Shown here piece after piece: positions 1 to 8,774 of a stretch of 64,000 nucleotides of DNA (positions within the stretch are counted from its first letter, which is position 1; each line of letters opens with the position of its first letter). Origin of the DNA: Paramicrosporidium saccamoebae (taxonomy: Eukaryota > Rozellomycota); the NCBI GenBank assembly GCA_002794465.1, contig MTSL01000150.1, forward strand, positions 117,269 through 181,268. The letters run 5' to 3'. The translations under genes and the position numbers were made by a program. Below the pieces are notes generated by a model. The model searched no databases and was not told the DNA's origin. It worked only from the letters and a program-made list of their open reading frames with translations.

Positions 1-482
1 CCCACGACCGAATTGTGTTTTTAGATGGCTGCCAAACCGAATCTAAATGGAAACAGACCTTTGAGAGTCGCTGGGAAGATGGTGATATTAATGCAACCTC
101 CTTGGGGGTTGAAAAGGTCAGAGACTTGTATCCACTCGAGAAGGATGGCATTATTGTTGCTCTTCAGGAAGGTGGTGATGATGGTAGTGGTCATCAATTG
201 CATATGGCGTCTCATGGCAGACCTCCGCTGGGAGCAGCTCTTCTCCGACCTGAAGGAGATCGACTAGTGTTTGTGGCCCGCACTTCTGATGATACTGTTA
301 TATCCGTAAAAATTCAGGCTGATGATGTTGTTATTATTGGACCACTTCCTGAGATATTAGCCTTGGGATCAGGTGCTCTTGTGCTAAGCACTTTAGACAA
401 TCCAGATAAGATTCTCAAAACAGTCTATGGTACGGATAAGAAGCGGTCGCTTTGTTTTGCCACCATGATTGCCGTTAAGTAA
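1..482 (+). CDS. 3' part of a gene for a repeat-domain family protein (function unknown)
   Basis: The open frame runs in from the left edge and stops at 480-482. Its ~155 visible residues align closely with the last ~150 residues of the gene at 770-3157, sharing the short motifs HDRIVFLDGC, GRPPLGAALLRPEGDRLVF and ARTSDD, so it is a truncated view of a tandem paralogue. The stop is earlier than in the neighbour because the bases after the shared Val codon differ, removing the last ~10 residues. Similarity continues into the 3' flank, so the duplicated block included non-coding DNA. No known domain recognised; the secretion signal, if any, is outside the window. Confidence 0.8.
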   Translation, partial: HDRIVFLDGCQTESKWKQTFESRWEDGDINATSLGVEKVRDLYPLEKDGIIVALQEGGDDGSGHQLHMASHGRPPLGAALLRPEGDRLVFVARTSDDTVISVKIQADDVVIIGPLPEILALGSGALVLSTLDNPDKILKTVYGTDKKRSLCFATMIAVK

Positions 483-769
483 CAACTATCTAAATGAAAT
501 AAGCTTCTATCGATCTACTATTTTTAATGGGCAGATGCTTTGAATCGCACGTCGCCTCCAGAATCAAAAACAGCAACAGTGAATTTGAGGTAATAATGGT
601 GAGTGCAGTGTGTATAGTGTAATAGCCTTTATAAATTCGAAAAAGGACATGTGTTAGATTCAGCTAGATAGTCTAATACCGAGTGCCATAGGATATTCAA
701 TATATTTAATTATATTCTACTCAGCTCGAGTGGGATAATTGAATCTGAATACTGGTCAGGGGCCGTCTG

Positions 770-3157
770 ATGATCTTACTCTGGGTTCTTGTTTTTGGAC
801 TGTGCAGATGCTCATTCTCAAATCCCACATGGCTCTACCGAAGCGAGAGCAGTGAAGAGAGCTGGTCTGTTGACAATGTGTTTCCAGGACTATATGCTAC
901 ACATGAAGATGGGTCGTCAACACTCGCAGTACCTCCCCATGCAGTAGAGATGACTTTTGCGTATCGCCCGGATGAGAATCGTCAAGAGTCTTGCAAATCT
1001 CTCCTTACAGACGATTCGCCTTACTTTACTGCTTATGAGGGAACAGATTTCAACCTTCCTTCAGATGAGGTCTATCAAGTAAAGTGGTCTCAGGCGCCAC
1101 TGTCAAAAAGCGCCTCACGACAGGCACCGTTAGAATCATTGAAGAGAGTTGCACCGACGCCAATGTCCAAGATTGCAACGCCTGTTGTTGAAGTAGTTGC
1201 TATCCCAACACCAATTGCTCCAGCGGACACTATTTCGGAGCTCATCGTCAAGTTGCCTGACAACAAGCACATGGACAACGAGCAACGGGAGCAAGATACC
1301 AAAAGCCATTCTGTTCAGTCGGAGCAGACTATAAGCGGTTCACACGAGCATTTGAGCCAAGTAGGGTCGTTTGGTGCGCCGATTACTGGTCCAAAATCAG
1401 GAGGAAATACGCTGTTGGCGCCTATAGCAAGCACTGTAATGGCACAACCACCACATTCCAATCCAGAATCAAGTACCAGACCTGTTATTCACCAACTGGC
1501 AGATTCATCAAGGCAGCCAACGCCTGAGAGATCAGAAAGCCGTGTACTTTGGTTTGGGGATGGTATGAAAGAAGCACCTTCCTTTAACAATTTTTCGATA
1601 TATAAGAATTCACAAATTTCCTTCTCCAAATATCATATGTATGGAGTGGCACTGCCCAATTCAAGAACCACCTTCATGAAGGGCAAATATGTGGCCATGG
1701 GTTACCGAATTAATCACGACCGGATGGTATTTTTAGATGGCTACAAGAGGAAGAGGGAAACGAAGCAAGATCGGGTTGGCGATCTAACTTGGTCGAATTA
1801 TATTGTCAATGAAGCCACTTTGCGGGCTGGAAACGTTAAACAGATATATCCGCTCGAGACAGATGGTCTTATTGTTGCTCTTCAGGAGGGTAGTGATATT
1901 GATAGTGATAGTTATGACAAGTTGCTTCTGGCATCTTATGGCAGACCTCCATTGAGAGCAGCCCTTCTTCGTCCTGGAGGAAATGGGCTAGTCGTTGTGG
2001 CCCATACGTCTGATGATACTGTCAAGGCCGTAAAGATTCAGAATGGGGACGTTGTTATTGTTGGACCATTTCTCGGAATATCAAACTTGGAGTCGGGTCT
2101 TCTCCTACTAAGCACTTTGGACACACTGGACATGATCGCTGAAACTGTTTACAACTCTGCAGAAGAGCCTTCGCTTTGTATTGTCGCTACTATTTCTGTT
2201 TCGCGAAATCCATCATCAATATTCAATTTTGTGTCTAATGGACCGGAAGAATCTTCCAAAAGAACCCTCCCGGGTGCTTGCTCGCCTCCTCAAGCCGTGT
2301 ATCACAAGCAATCCTCTTCCCATAGCAATTTCCAAAGGGGCGATGAGCCGCGACTACCCCCGCCTGTGGCATCCAACATGATGGTAAGACCATACGCCAG
2401 ACAGCCCCTCCCTGCATTTCCGGCAACCTTTAATGCCGCAAAATCTAGAGAGCCATCGGGACGAGCGAAATGGTTTGCTAGAGCTAGACAGTTTTATTCT
2501 TTATCCCAAATCGCCACAGTGAAAACCGTACCACCAGTTGGATTTGCTCAATGGCACTATTACGGAGTGTTAGCCCCTCTCAAGGGTAGGTTTGCTAGAT
2601 TATCCATCGCCGATTCTAGTATGGGTGGCCACATTTCCCATAACCGAATTGTATTTTCAGATGGTTGCCAGGCCGGCGCTAGATGGAAGAAGACCTTTAT
2701 GAATCGCTGGAAAAATAGTGATATTGATGAAACCACTTTGGGGGCTGAGAAAGTTAGAGACTGGTATCCCCTCAAGGAGGACGGCCTTATTGTTGCTCTT
2801 CAGGAGGATGGCGATAGTGGTAGTGATCACCAGCTGCTTATGGCATCCCATGGCAGGCCTCCACTAGGAGCAGTTCTTCTCCGACCTGAAGGAGATCGGC
2901 TAGTGTTTGTGGCTCGTACTTCTGATGATAAGGTTACGCCCGTAAAGATTCAGGATGGTGATGTTGTTATTGTTGGGGCACTTTTGAGTATATCAAGACT
3001 GGAATCAGGTGATCTCGTGCTAAGCACTTTGAGCACGCCAGATACGATCCCTGAAACGGTCTATGACTCTGCAAAGGAACCTTCGCTTTGCTTTGCTGCC
3101 GTCATTGCGGTTAGCCAACAATTATCTAAATGGAATGAGCTTCTGCCAAGCTACTAA
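770..3157 (+). CDS. Secreted protein with two tandem copies of an unknown ~215-residue domain
   Basis: Single-exon, 795 residues. Residues 1-17 (MILLWVLVFGLCRCSFS) look like a signal peptide. A Ser/Thr/Pro-rich, low-complexity segment covers about residues 100-255. Two diverged copies of one domain follow at about 260-479 and 567-785, each opening with a Trp-Phe, then a (H)(M/Y)YGV motif, a HxRxVFxDG motif, a GLIVALQE strand, a GRPPLxAxLLRP turn and a SxCxxAxIxVS end. A third copy is in the partial gene at the left edge. I recognise no family; a secreted, lineage-specific protein is the safest description. An effector or surface role is only inference. Confidence 0.8.
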   Translation: MILLWVLVFGLCRCSFSNPTWLYRSESSEESWSVDNVFPGLYATHEDGSSTLAVPPHAVEMTFAYRPDENRQESCKSLLTDDSPYFTAYEGTDFNLPSDEVYQVKWSQAPLSKSASRQAPLESLKRVAPTPMSKIATPVVEVVAIPTPIAPADTISELIVKLPDNKHMDNEQREQDTKSHSVQSEQTISGSHEHLSQVGSFGAPITGPKSGGNTLLAPIASTVMAQPPHSNPESSTRPVIHQLADSSRQPTPERSESRVLWFGDGMKEAPSFNNFSIYKNSQISFSKYHMYGVALPNSRTTFMKGKYVAMGYRINHDRMVFLDGYKRKRETKQDRVGDLTWSNYIVNEATLRAGNVKQIYPLETDGLIVALQEGSDIDSDSYDKLLLASYGRPPLRAALLRPGGNGLVVVAHTSDDTVKAVKIQNGDVVIVGPFLGISNLESGLLLLSTLDTLDMIAETVYNSAEEPSLCIVATISVSRNPSSIFNFVSNGPEESSKRTLPGACSPPQAVYHKQSSSHSNFQRGDEPRLPPPVASNMMVRPYARQPLPAFPATFNAAKSREPSGRAKWFARARQFYSLSQIATVKTVPPVGFAQWHYYGVLAPLKGRFARLSIADSSMGGHISHNRIVFSDGCQAGARWKKTFMNRWKNSDIDETTLGAEKVRDWYPLKEDGLIVALQEDGDSGSDHQLLMASHGRPPLGAVLLRPEGDRLVFVARTSDDKVTPVKIQDGDVVIVGALLSISRLESGDLVLSTLSTPDTIPETVYDSAKEPSLCFAAVIAVSQQLSKWNELLPSY

Positions 3158-3664
3158 CTTTAATGTGCGGATGCTTTGAACATCATGTTGCTCTCAGGAT
3201 TAAATCCTCAACCGTAAGCTTGGGAGGAGGAGTAAAAACCGCAGATGCAGTGTATGTGGTGCAATAGCCGTTACATATTCGACAAAGGGCACTTGCCAGA
3301 TTCAATTCGAAAATCTCGTACAGAGTGAATTGGTCGAGCGTTCTAAGGCATTTGTTACACTGCAACTGTCTAGTGGCACACAACTGCATCACTTCTGCCT
3401 CAATAACAAATTTGAATTGTCCATCCAGGGATCATACAAGATTTGACGATTGAGGGAGTTGTATTAAAGACCATATTAAACAGCATTTGTTTGTTATTGG
3501 CAAGCCCGATCCATATAGCGACCCCACAATCCATCCCTGTCATCTTAAGGATAGCTGCCCATAAAGGATCCACAAGCTCCACTACAACCAATTCACTCAT
3601 CAACAGGCTCTTTATTGGAAATTTGAGCCGCGGGTCTATACTCTTAACCTGTGTAAACCCTCTC
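3158..3664. other. Intergenic: duplicated 3' flank plus a possible small minus-strand ORF
   Basis: About the first 200 bases resemble the 3' flank of the preceding paralogue (about 483-700), showing that the tandem duplication reached past the coding end. On the minus strand, 3183-3392 encodes 69 residues with paired cysteines (CNKC and CRICNGYC); the equivalent stretch of the other copy is open in the same frame but has lost the cysteines. I could not connect it convincingly to other exons, so it may be a small zinc-binding gene, an exon, or chance. Confidence 0.3.
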
Positions 3665-3946
3665 CCTGGTCCATATATATGATGGCATATGTCGCGTAGT
3701 AGGGGATAAATAGTATGGACTGTCAGCGGGAAAGGGGGGTCTGTTTATTGCTAATCCTAGAATGGTATGAATACACATCTCACTATCCCCAAATGTTCAG
3801 CAAAGCGATCCATTCTAGCACACAAATACCCAATTAATCAACCCTCTATGTCACATGGCCAACTAATCAATCCCTTGCCTCTACGTCACGTAGCCAACTA
3901 ATCAATCCTCTGCCTCTGCCTCTACGTCACATATACATGGACCAGG
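3665..3946 (+). repeat. TIR-flanked repeat element, copy A (282 bp)
   Basis: The element begins with CCTGGTCCATATATAT and ends with the near-perfect inverted match ATATACATGGACCAGG (one mismatch in 16). Inside, the 3' half has about three imperfect tandem units containing CCAACTAATCAATC and CTACGTCAC. It has no coding capacity. Related but decayed copies occur at about 12611-12905 (same orientation) and 32350-32585 (inverted). I see no clear target-site duplication. It resembles a non-autonomous DNA transposon (MITE). Confidence 0.6.
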
Positions 3947-4013
3947 AATATAGTCTCTCTCACAGGCCATTATTTACATTGTATTCATCTCTTTGAGTCA
4001 ATATTTACAAAGT

Positions 4014-4895
4014 CTACGCGGCGAAAAAGGCGGGCCTTAGCAGGGATCGGACCTGTTCCAGCAACACGAGAGTTAACACGGTATGCGGGCCGATCCGCAC
4101 AAAATGCGGCACCAATCCTCTCCATAATGCCCCTACTCCTTCGACCCTCACCGTCTTTACGGCACAATTCACCAGTCCCGAATAAAGTTCCCCTTTTTGG
4201 TTGTAGAGTCGCGTCATTACCACATCAAAAGGATTCATAATCAGACAGGCGACTACGCCACTGCACATTGCTGCACCCAACTGGACGGACATGCCGTCGA
4301 TAAAGCCGAGAGTGAGAAGACGCGTCTTGAATCCGTCATAGGAGGCGAGTTGGGCAGCACTGCCGGCTGTAGTGCGCAAAACGGAGGCTGAGATACCGCG
4401 ATAAAACCCCCGTACTCCCTCGTGGATGTAAATAGAGCGGATGGCAGGGAATATGCCCGTATAGCCGTGCTGATAGCCGGTTTGAAAGTGCGGCGAGTAG
4501 GACTGAAGTCGTGTTTTGATTAGGTTAAAGGGCGTCCCGATCATGGCAGCCACTCCCCCCGCTCCGGCACCGGCCATTGCATTGCAAAGTAGTGCATTGT
4601 TTGAGAGTGTCCGTTGAAAGAGCAGCCGGGTTGGCTCATATACCATGAAACGAGTACCATTCATTAGGATCTGATAAATGTAGGCGGGGAGCAGGCCACG
4701 CTGCAATCCCGCAAGTCCCTCTAGTTGCCAGACCCGTGTCAGGCTAATCCGGCCCCCACCACCCATGCCCAACTCATTGTTCAGCTGCCGGCGGGTCTTT
4801 AGCATATCAAAGGGATTGGTGACAGTTACAGCACCGCATGCCGCAATCGATCCCGAGACAAACTGCAATCCCATCAGAGCGACATTGTCACTCAT
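4014..4895 (-). CDS. Mitochondrial carrier family protein (SLC25, Oac1/SLC25A34-35-like)
   Basis: 293 residues from the methionine at 4893-4895; an upstream in-frame methionine would overlap the divergent gene, so this start is preferred. Three carrier repeats are visible with signature motifs PFDMLKTR, PFNLIKTR and PFDVVMTR; the second has Asn instead of the usual Asp. Length fits the family. Such carriers move small metabolites across the inner mitochondrial membrane; the overall resemblance is to oxaloacetate/dicarboxylate-type carriers, but the substrate cannot be fixed from sequence alone. The divergent neighbour starts only 32 bp away. Confidence 0.85.
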   Translation of the reverse strand: MSDNVALMGLQFVSGSIAACGAVTVTNPFDMLKTRRQLNNELGMGGGGRISLTRVWQLEGLAGLQRGLLPAYIYQILMNGTRFMVYEPTRLLFQRTLSNNALLCNAMAGAGAGGVAAMIGTPFNLIKTRLQSYSPHFQTGYQHGYTGIFPAIRSIYIHEGVRGFYRGISASVLRTTAGSAAQLASYDGFKTRLLTLGFIDGMSVQLGAAMCSGVVACLIMNPFDVVMTRLYNQKGELYSGLVNCAVKTVRVEGVGALWRGLVPHFVRIGPHTVLTLVLLEQVRSLLRPAFFAA

Positions 4896-4927
4896 GTGAC
4901 GGACGTAACGAAAATTGTTTATTGTTA

Positions 4928-5503
4928 ATGGATGCGCTGATTGGGGAGCGGGACAAGATTGAGGATGAAATTGCCCGTCTGGAGGAGAAACTGCTGCAGG
5001 TGGGAGGAAGGGGGTGGTTGATGGTGTAGAGGAGGGACGCATCCGGGTTTCGGGATGACATGGACATGGTAGAGTCGCTGAAGCGGATCCTGGTGGCGCT
5101 GCGAAACGAACATTGTCTCATTATGGAGACTTTGGACCATGCCATTTCGGCAATCGACGCTCCCGAGCGGGTTGGACGACGACAGAGCTTTCCTCCGGTG
5201 CACGGTCCGTTGGAGTCTTTGGTCAAGAAGGTGCAGGTGGCCGTGTCCTCGGAGAACACGGACTCGATTCTGGTTGGACACATTGTACCATGTCTTGGCC
5301 GTTTATTAATGCTGTAGACGCCAGAGAAGAATTATGGTCCGGCAGACATGTCCATGTCGACATACAAATATCTATGTAAATATAATCTGCTCCACGAGTC
5401 ATCGCCACGATCACCGCTCGCACCAATGCGTACTCAGCGTGCTCTCCCTCCCCCATACAAGATCCTTGATGACGAACTAATAAAGCGGATGCCCAAGTTG
5501 TAA
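4928..5503 (+). CDS. Small protein of unknown function with N-terminal coiled coil (3 exons)
   Basis: Exons 4928-4999, 5030-5284 and 5318-5503 joined by introns of 30 and 33 nt give 170 residues. Both introns are GT-AG; the second ends in TTATTAATGCTGTAG, typical for this genome. The first ~25 residues are a charged heptad-like helix (ERDKIEDEIARLEEKL); the rest is helical then Pro-rich (PLAPMRTQRALPPPY). No family recognised. It is divergent from the mitochondrial carrier with a 32-bp shared upstream region. Confidence 0.6.
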
Positions 5504-5641
5504 TGCAATTGCATGATTTCTATATTTGGCAGAATGGGGGATGCTGGCTGAAAGAGGAAAGAGTTGAGCAGTCGATTAGATACAGAGTAATAATCCACCC
5601 CCGCCGAGGGCAAGAGTGATCCATCCACCCTAGCGGAGAGG

Positions 5642-6804
5642 ATGACGTTTCTCAAAAAGGTTTTTGGTCACAGCGACCGACGGACCAAGGAGACCAACGA
5701 CTCGTCCAGCTCATTGACAAGTGGCTCGCAGCCGCGGGGTCCGTCCAGCACCACATCAAGTCCATTGCCCGAGAAGCTCTTTACTACGGCCGTGGACGCA
5801 GTGGTTGCGACACCTCGTCCACAATTCCGCTTTGAAGACTTTGAGGTGACCCGTACATTGGGCACAGGGTCCTTTGGACGCGTCTGTCTGGCCCTACACC
5901 GTCCCACTCAGCAATTCTATGCAATGAAAAAGTTACGCAAGTCGGATGTATTGCGACTGAAGCAGGTGGAACATACCAATAACGAACGTTTCTTGCTGTC
6001 ACAAGTGGAGCATCCGTTTATTGTCAAAATGGTGTGCACCTTCCAGGACGAACGGCATCTGTACATTATTTTGGAGTATGTGTGTGGAGGTGAATTGTTC
6101 AGTTTGCTGCGGAAAGTGCGGGTAGGACAATGGGTGGTTGGTCATGTTTGTAGACACTGCCGCCGTTTGTAGCGCAATTCTATGCAGCAGAAGTGGTGTT
6201 GGCCATCCAATATCTGCATGAACGCAACATTGTGTACCGCGATCTGAAGCCGGAGAATATCCTAATGACTCGTGAGGGTCACGTCCGATTGACAGACTTT
6301 GGCTTTGCCAAAATTGTGCCCGAGACGACATGGACATTGTGTGGCACGCCAGACTATCTGGCGCCAGAGATTGTCATGTCGCGTGGCTATGGAAAGGCGG
6401 TGGATTGGTACGCAGTAGGGGTGCTGATCTACGAAATGCTCATTGGCGCTCCGCCATTCTACCACGAGAATCAGATGAAACTGTATGAGAACATTGTGCA
6501 GCAGGCAGCAAGGTTCCCTGCCGGCTTTGATCCAGTGGCCCGGAGTCTGATTGAGGGACTGTTGGAGAAGAATCCAGGAAAGCGGTTGGGAGTCCTAGTG
6601 GGCGGGGCAGAAGAAATTAAGCGTCATCCATGGTTCCGTGATGTCAAATGGGAATTGCTGTATCAGCTACGGATCAAGGCCCCGTATCGTCCCAAGGTGG
6701 CCCATGACGGTGACACGAGCAATTTCGACGAATATCCGGCTGAAATAGCTGAAACTGATCCGGTTGACTCGAAAATGTTTGAGGGTTTGTTTACCGGTTT
6801 TTAA
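5642..6804 (+). CDS. cAMP-dependent protein kinase catalytic subunit (PKA, AGC kinase)
   Basis: Exons 5642-6121 and 6154-6804 around a 32-nt intron give 376 residues. Kinase landmarks in order: glycine loop GTGSFGRV, catalytic lysine in YAMKKL, YRDLKPEN catalytic loop, DFGFAK, activation-loop Thr in TWTLCGTPDYLAPE, and a C-terminal FTGF hydrophobic tail ending exactly at the stop, as in PKA. A non-conserved N-terminal Ser/Thr-rich extension of ~60 residues precedes the kinase. It phosphorylates Ser/Thr after cAMP releases the regulatory subunit. Splicing across the intron restores the conserved FYAAEVVLAIQYLH helix. Confidence 0.93.
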
Positions 6805-6837
6805 TTGTACGATTTAATAAACGGGCATTTGTAGTGT

Positions 6838-6981
6838 GATGAGTAGTGAGGTGAATAGGGAAGTGAGTAGTAAGGTGAGTAGTGAGGTGGGTGGGAAAGT
6901 GAGTCGGGAAATGAGTAGAGAGGCGAGTAGGGAAATGAGTAGAGAGGTGAGTAGGGAAGTAGGGAAGTGAGTAGGGAGACT
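6838..6981 (+). repeat. Minisatellite downstream of the PKA gene
   Basis: About 140 bases made of imperfect 11-13-nt units of the type GAGTAGGGAAGT / GAGTAGAGAGGT. It starts ~35 bases after the kinase stop and poly(A) signal (TTTAATAAACGG). The remaining bases up to 7209 show no gene; ATGTTCAGTCG-type short repeats occur near 7026-7092. Confidence 0.75.
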
Positions 6982-7209
6982 AAAAGCAAGAGTAAGAGCG
7001 AGACTAACATTGGAAGCAAGTAAAATGTCTAATCGTTAAATGTCTAGTCGTTAAATGTTCAGTCGTGAAAGGCTCAGTAATGTGTTCAGTCGCGACATTT
7101 TTTGTCATGAAACAAGAGTTACGGGGTACTCGTAATCACGAAATAGCTCAAGTGTGTGACCATGGCATGGTAGGTCGCTCCTCAATCATACGCACCCATA
7201 ATTATGGCG

Positions 7210-7986
7210 TTATGGGGAAAAGGAGGGAATGTACACTGTCATTACATTAGGTTGATCGGGTAAAGAAACTGAGATAATCAGCGTCTGATCAGGAATGATG
7301 GAACATAGTAATGTCGCACCGGGTAGATAGCCCAGCACTCCCAACGTGCGACCCAACAGTTTGATTGGCACAGAGATGGAAATAAGTCGTTGTCGATCGT
7401 CCAATCCTCCCTGTACCACCCGCACACCCGAATAACGCAATCGACAGGTCAAAAGCGCCGTCTCCACACTTGTCACTACGGTTCCTGCGGCATTTGCGGC
7501 CACCTCCACTGTGCCTTCCAGACTAACCACACGTCGAATCCCAAGCGGCAAATGAAAGGTAATGTGGGGACGGGCCACTGTAGGCTCACTGACAGACTCA
7601 GTGGGGGTTATGGACAATTCATGCAACACTGAACCAGGAATTCCCACCCTCTCCCCACCAACAATCTGCAGGGTACGGGACAAAACTGTCATAGTTCCAC
7701 TCGACTGGGTCTCCACTGCCCGCAACACGGACAACAAGGCAGCAGTTTCCACTTCAAAACAAATATCGCCAATAACCATGCTGATACCCAGTTGAATTCC
7801 GGTGAAACTTGTCCAAGAGGTCAGTTGCAGGGAGGCTGCGGTGGGTCGTTGCAGCATCCGCACTGAATTTGAGCTAAACGCCATACACACAGTGCGACCT
7901 GTGCGCTCCAGACACTGCATCACCCGACGCAGTTGATGGGTCGACGGGTCGAATCGTATCAATGCCTCCTCATGCGGGGCGAGCAT
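7210..7986 (-). CDS. Hus1-like checkpoint clamp (9-1-1) subunit, probable
   Basis: 258 residues, one exon. The pattern of hydrophobic strands fits the PCNA-like fold, and the C-terminal half resembles Hus1: a helix starting LPLGIRRVV, then an inter-domain strand pair (VEVAANAAGTVVTSVET), and an end VYIPSFSP comparable to the YFIPA-type Hus1 terminus. Hus1 forms the 9-1-1 ring with Rad1 and Rad9, loaded at damaged DNA. Divergence is strong, so another PCNA-fold member (Rad1) is possible. The methionine at 7984-7986 lies only 12 bp from the divergent gene's start. Confidence 0.5.
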   Translation of the reverse strand: MLAPHEEALIRFDPSTHQLRRVMQCLERTGRTVCMAFSSNSVRMLQRPTAASLQLTSWTSFTGIQLGISMVIGDICFEVETAALLSVLRAVETQSSGTMTVLSRTLQIVGGERVGIPGSVLHELSITPTESVSEPTVARPHITFHLPLGIRRVVSLEGTVEVAANAAGTVVTSVETALLTCRLRYSGVRVVQGGLDDRQRLISISVPIKLLGRTLGVLGYLPGATLLCSIIPDQTLIISVSLPDQPNVMTVYIPSFSP

Positions 7987-7998
7987 TGTGACCGGGGC

Positions 7999-8292
7999 AT
8001 GGAGGGGATTCTGCTCTTTGGTCGGTCGACCAACCGCACTGTGGATGCTGTGGATGTAGAGACGCCCTCTACCCCTTCTCGCATGAAGATAAAAGAAAAA
8101 CAACAGAAACTGGGAAAGAGACTAAGCAGGATATTGGCAGTGTCAGGAGAGACTATACTGAAAGAGGCAAAAATGTTCCTATCGCCCACTCCTGCTGATC
8201 TTGTAATCAAACCAGTCAAAAGGCGACGGGGGCACAAGACTAGATCCCAGCGTCGCACCCGAAAAGAGCGACAAAGCTGTGTTCGTAGATAA
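7999..8292 (+). CDS. Small basic protein of unknown function
   Basis: 97 residues from ATG 7999. The C-terminal half is strongly basic (KPVKRRRGHKTRSQRRTRKER), compatible with a nuclear or nucleolar RNA-associated protein, but no family is recognised. It is head-to-head with the Hus1-like gene with 12 bp between the two start codons. A shorter start at the in-frame methionine MKIKEK (8083) is possible. Confidence 0.5.
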   Translation: MEGILLFGRSTNRTVDAVDVETPSTPSRMKIKEKQQKLGKRLSRILAVSGETILKEAKMFLSPTPADLVIKPVKRRRGHKTRSQRRTRKERQSCVRR

Positions 8293-8774
8293 AAGACCAG
8301 AAAGGTCTTGATCCGTGCAAAGCTTGTATTAGTGCAAGGTTTGTAATAGCGTAAAGTTTGTAAAGACCCATTATCTGTTTAATAGATGGCATCATATTCT
8401 ATGATTAGTGTGTGATAGTTTCCTACATATCATGCCTAATGTTAATGTGATGATTTCTCACATAACACACCTAACATATTAATAGGATGGTTTTTCACAT
8501 CTTACCTAGCATTCCTCTCACCTCTCCCCCTATTTACATACATCTAACACCTCCCCCCACACTAGCCCCCCGCCCAACATACATCTCACATCTTTATTAT
8601 ATAAACGACAGCAAATCCGGACGGAGAGTCATAAAACGAAACAATCCAAACGTTCAATAGAAATATGCATACACGGGGGGACACGACCCAAACTGCCGCT
8701 ACCGGATCGGATCGGACTGTCGTCGAAAACCTCGAAGCGGTGCACCTTCTGTTCTGCGTGTTCAAGTCACTAAA
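8293..8774. other. Intergenic, no convincing gene
   Basis: Short direct repeats of the type GCAA(A/G)G(C/T)TTGTA occur near 8315-8362, then T/C-rich DNA and a TATA-like TTATTATATAAACG near 8595. A plus-strand reading frame from 8665 runs antisense into the MFS gene and has no recognisable content. The 3' UTR of the minus-strand transporter probably occupies the right part. Confidence 0.4.
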
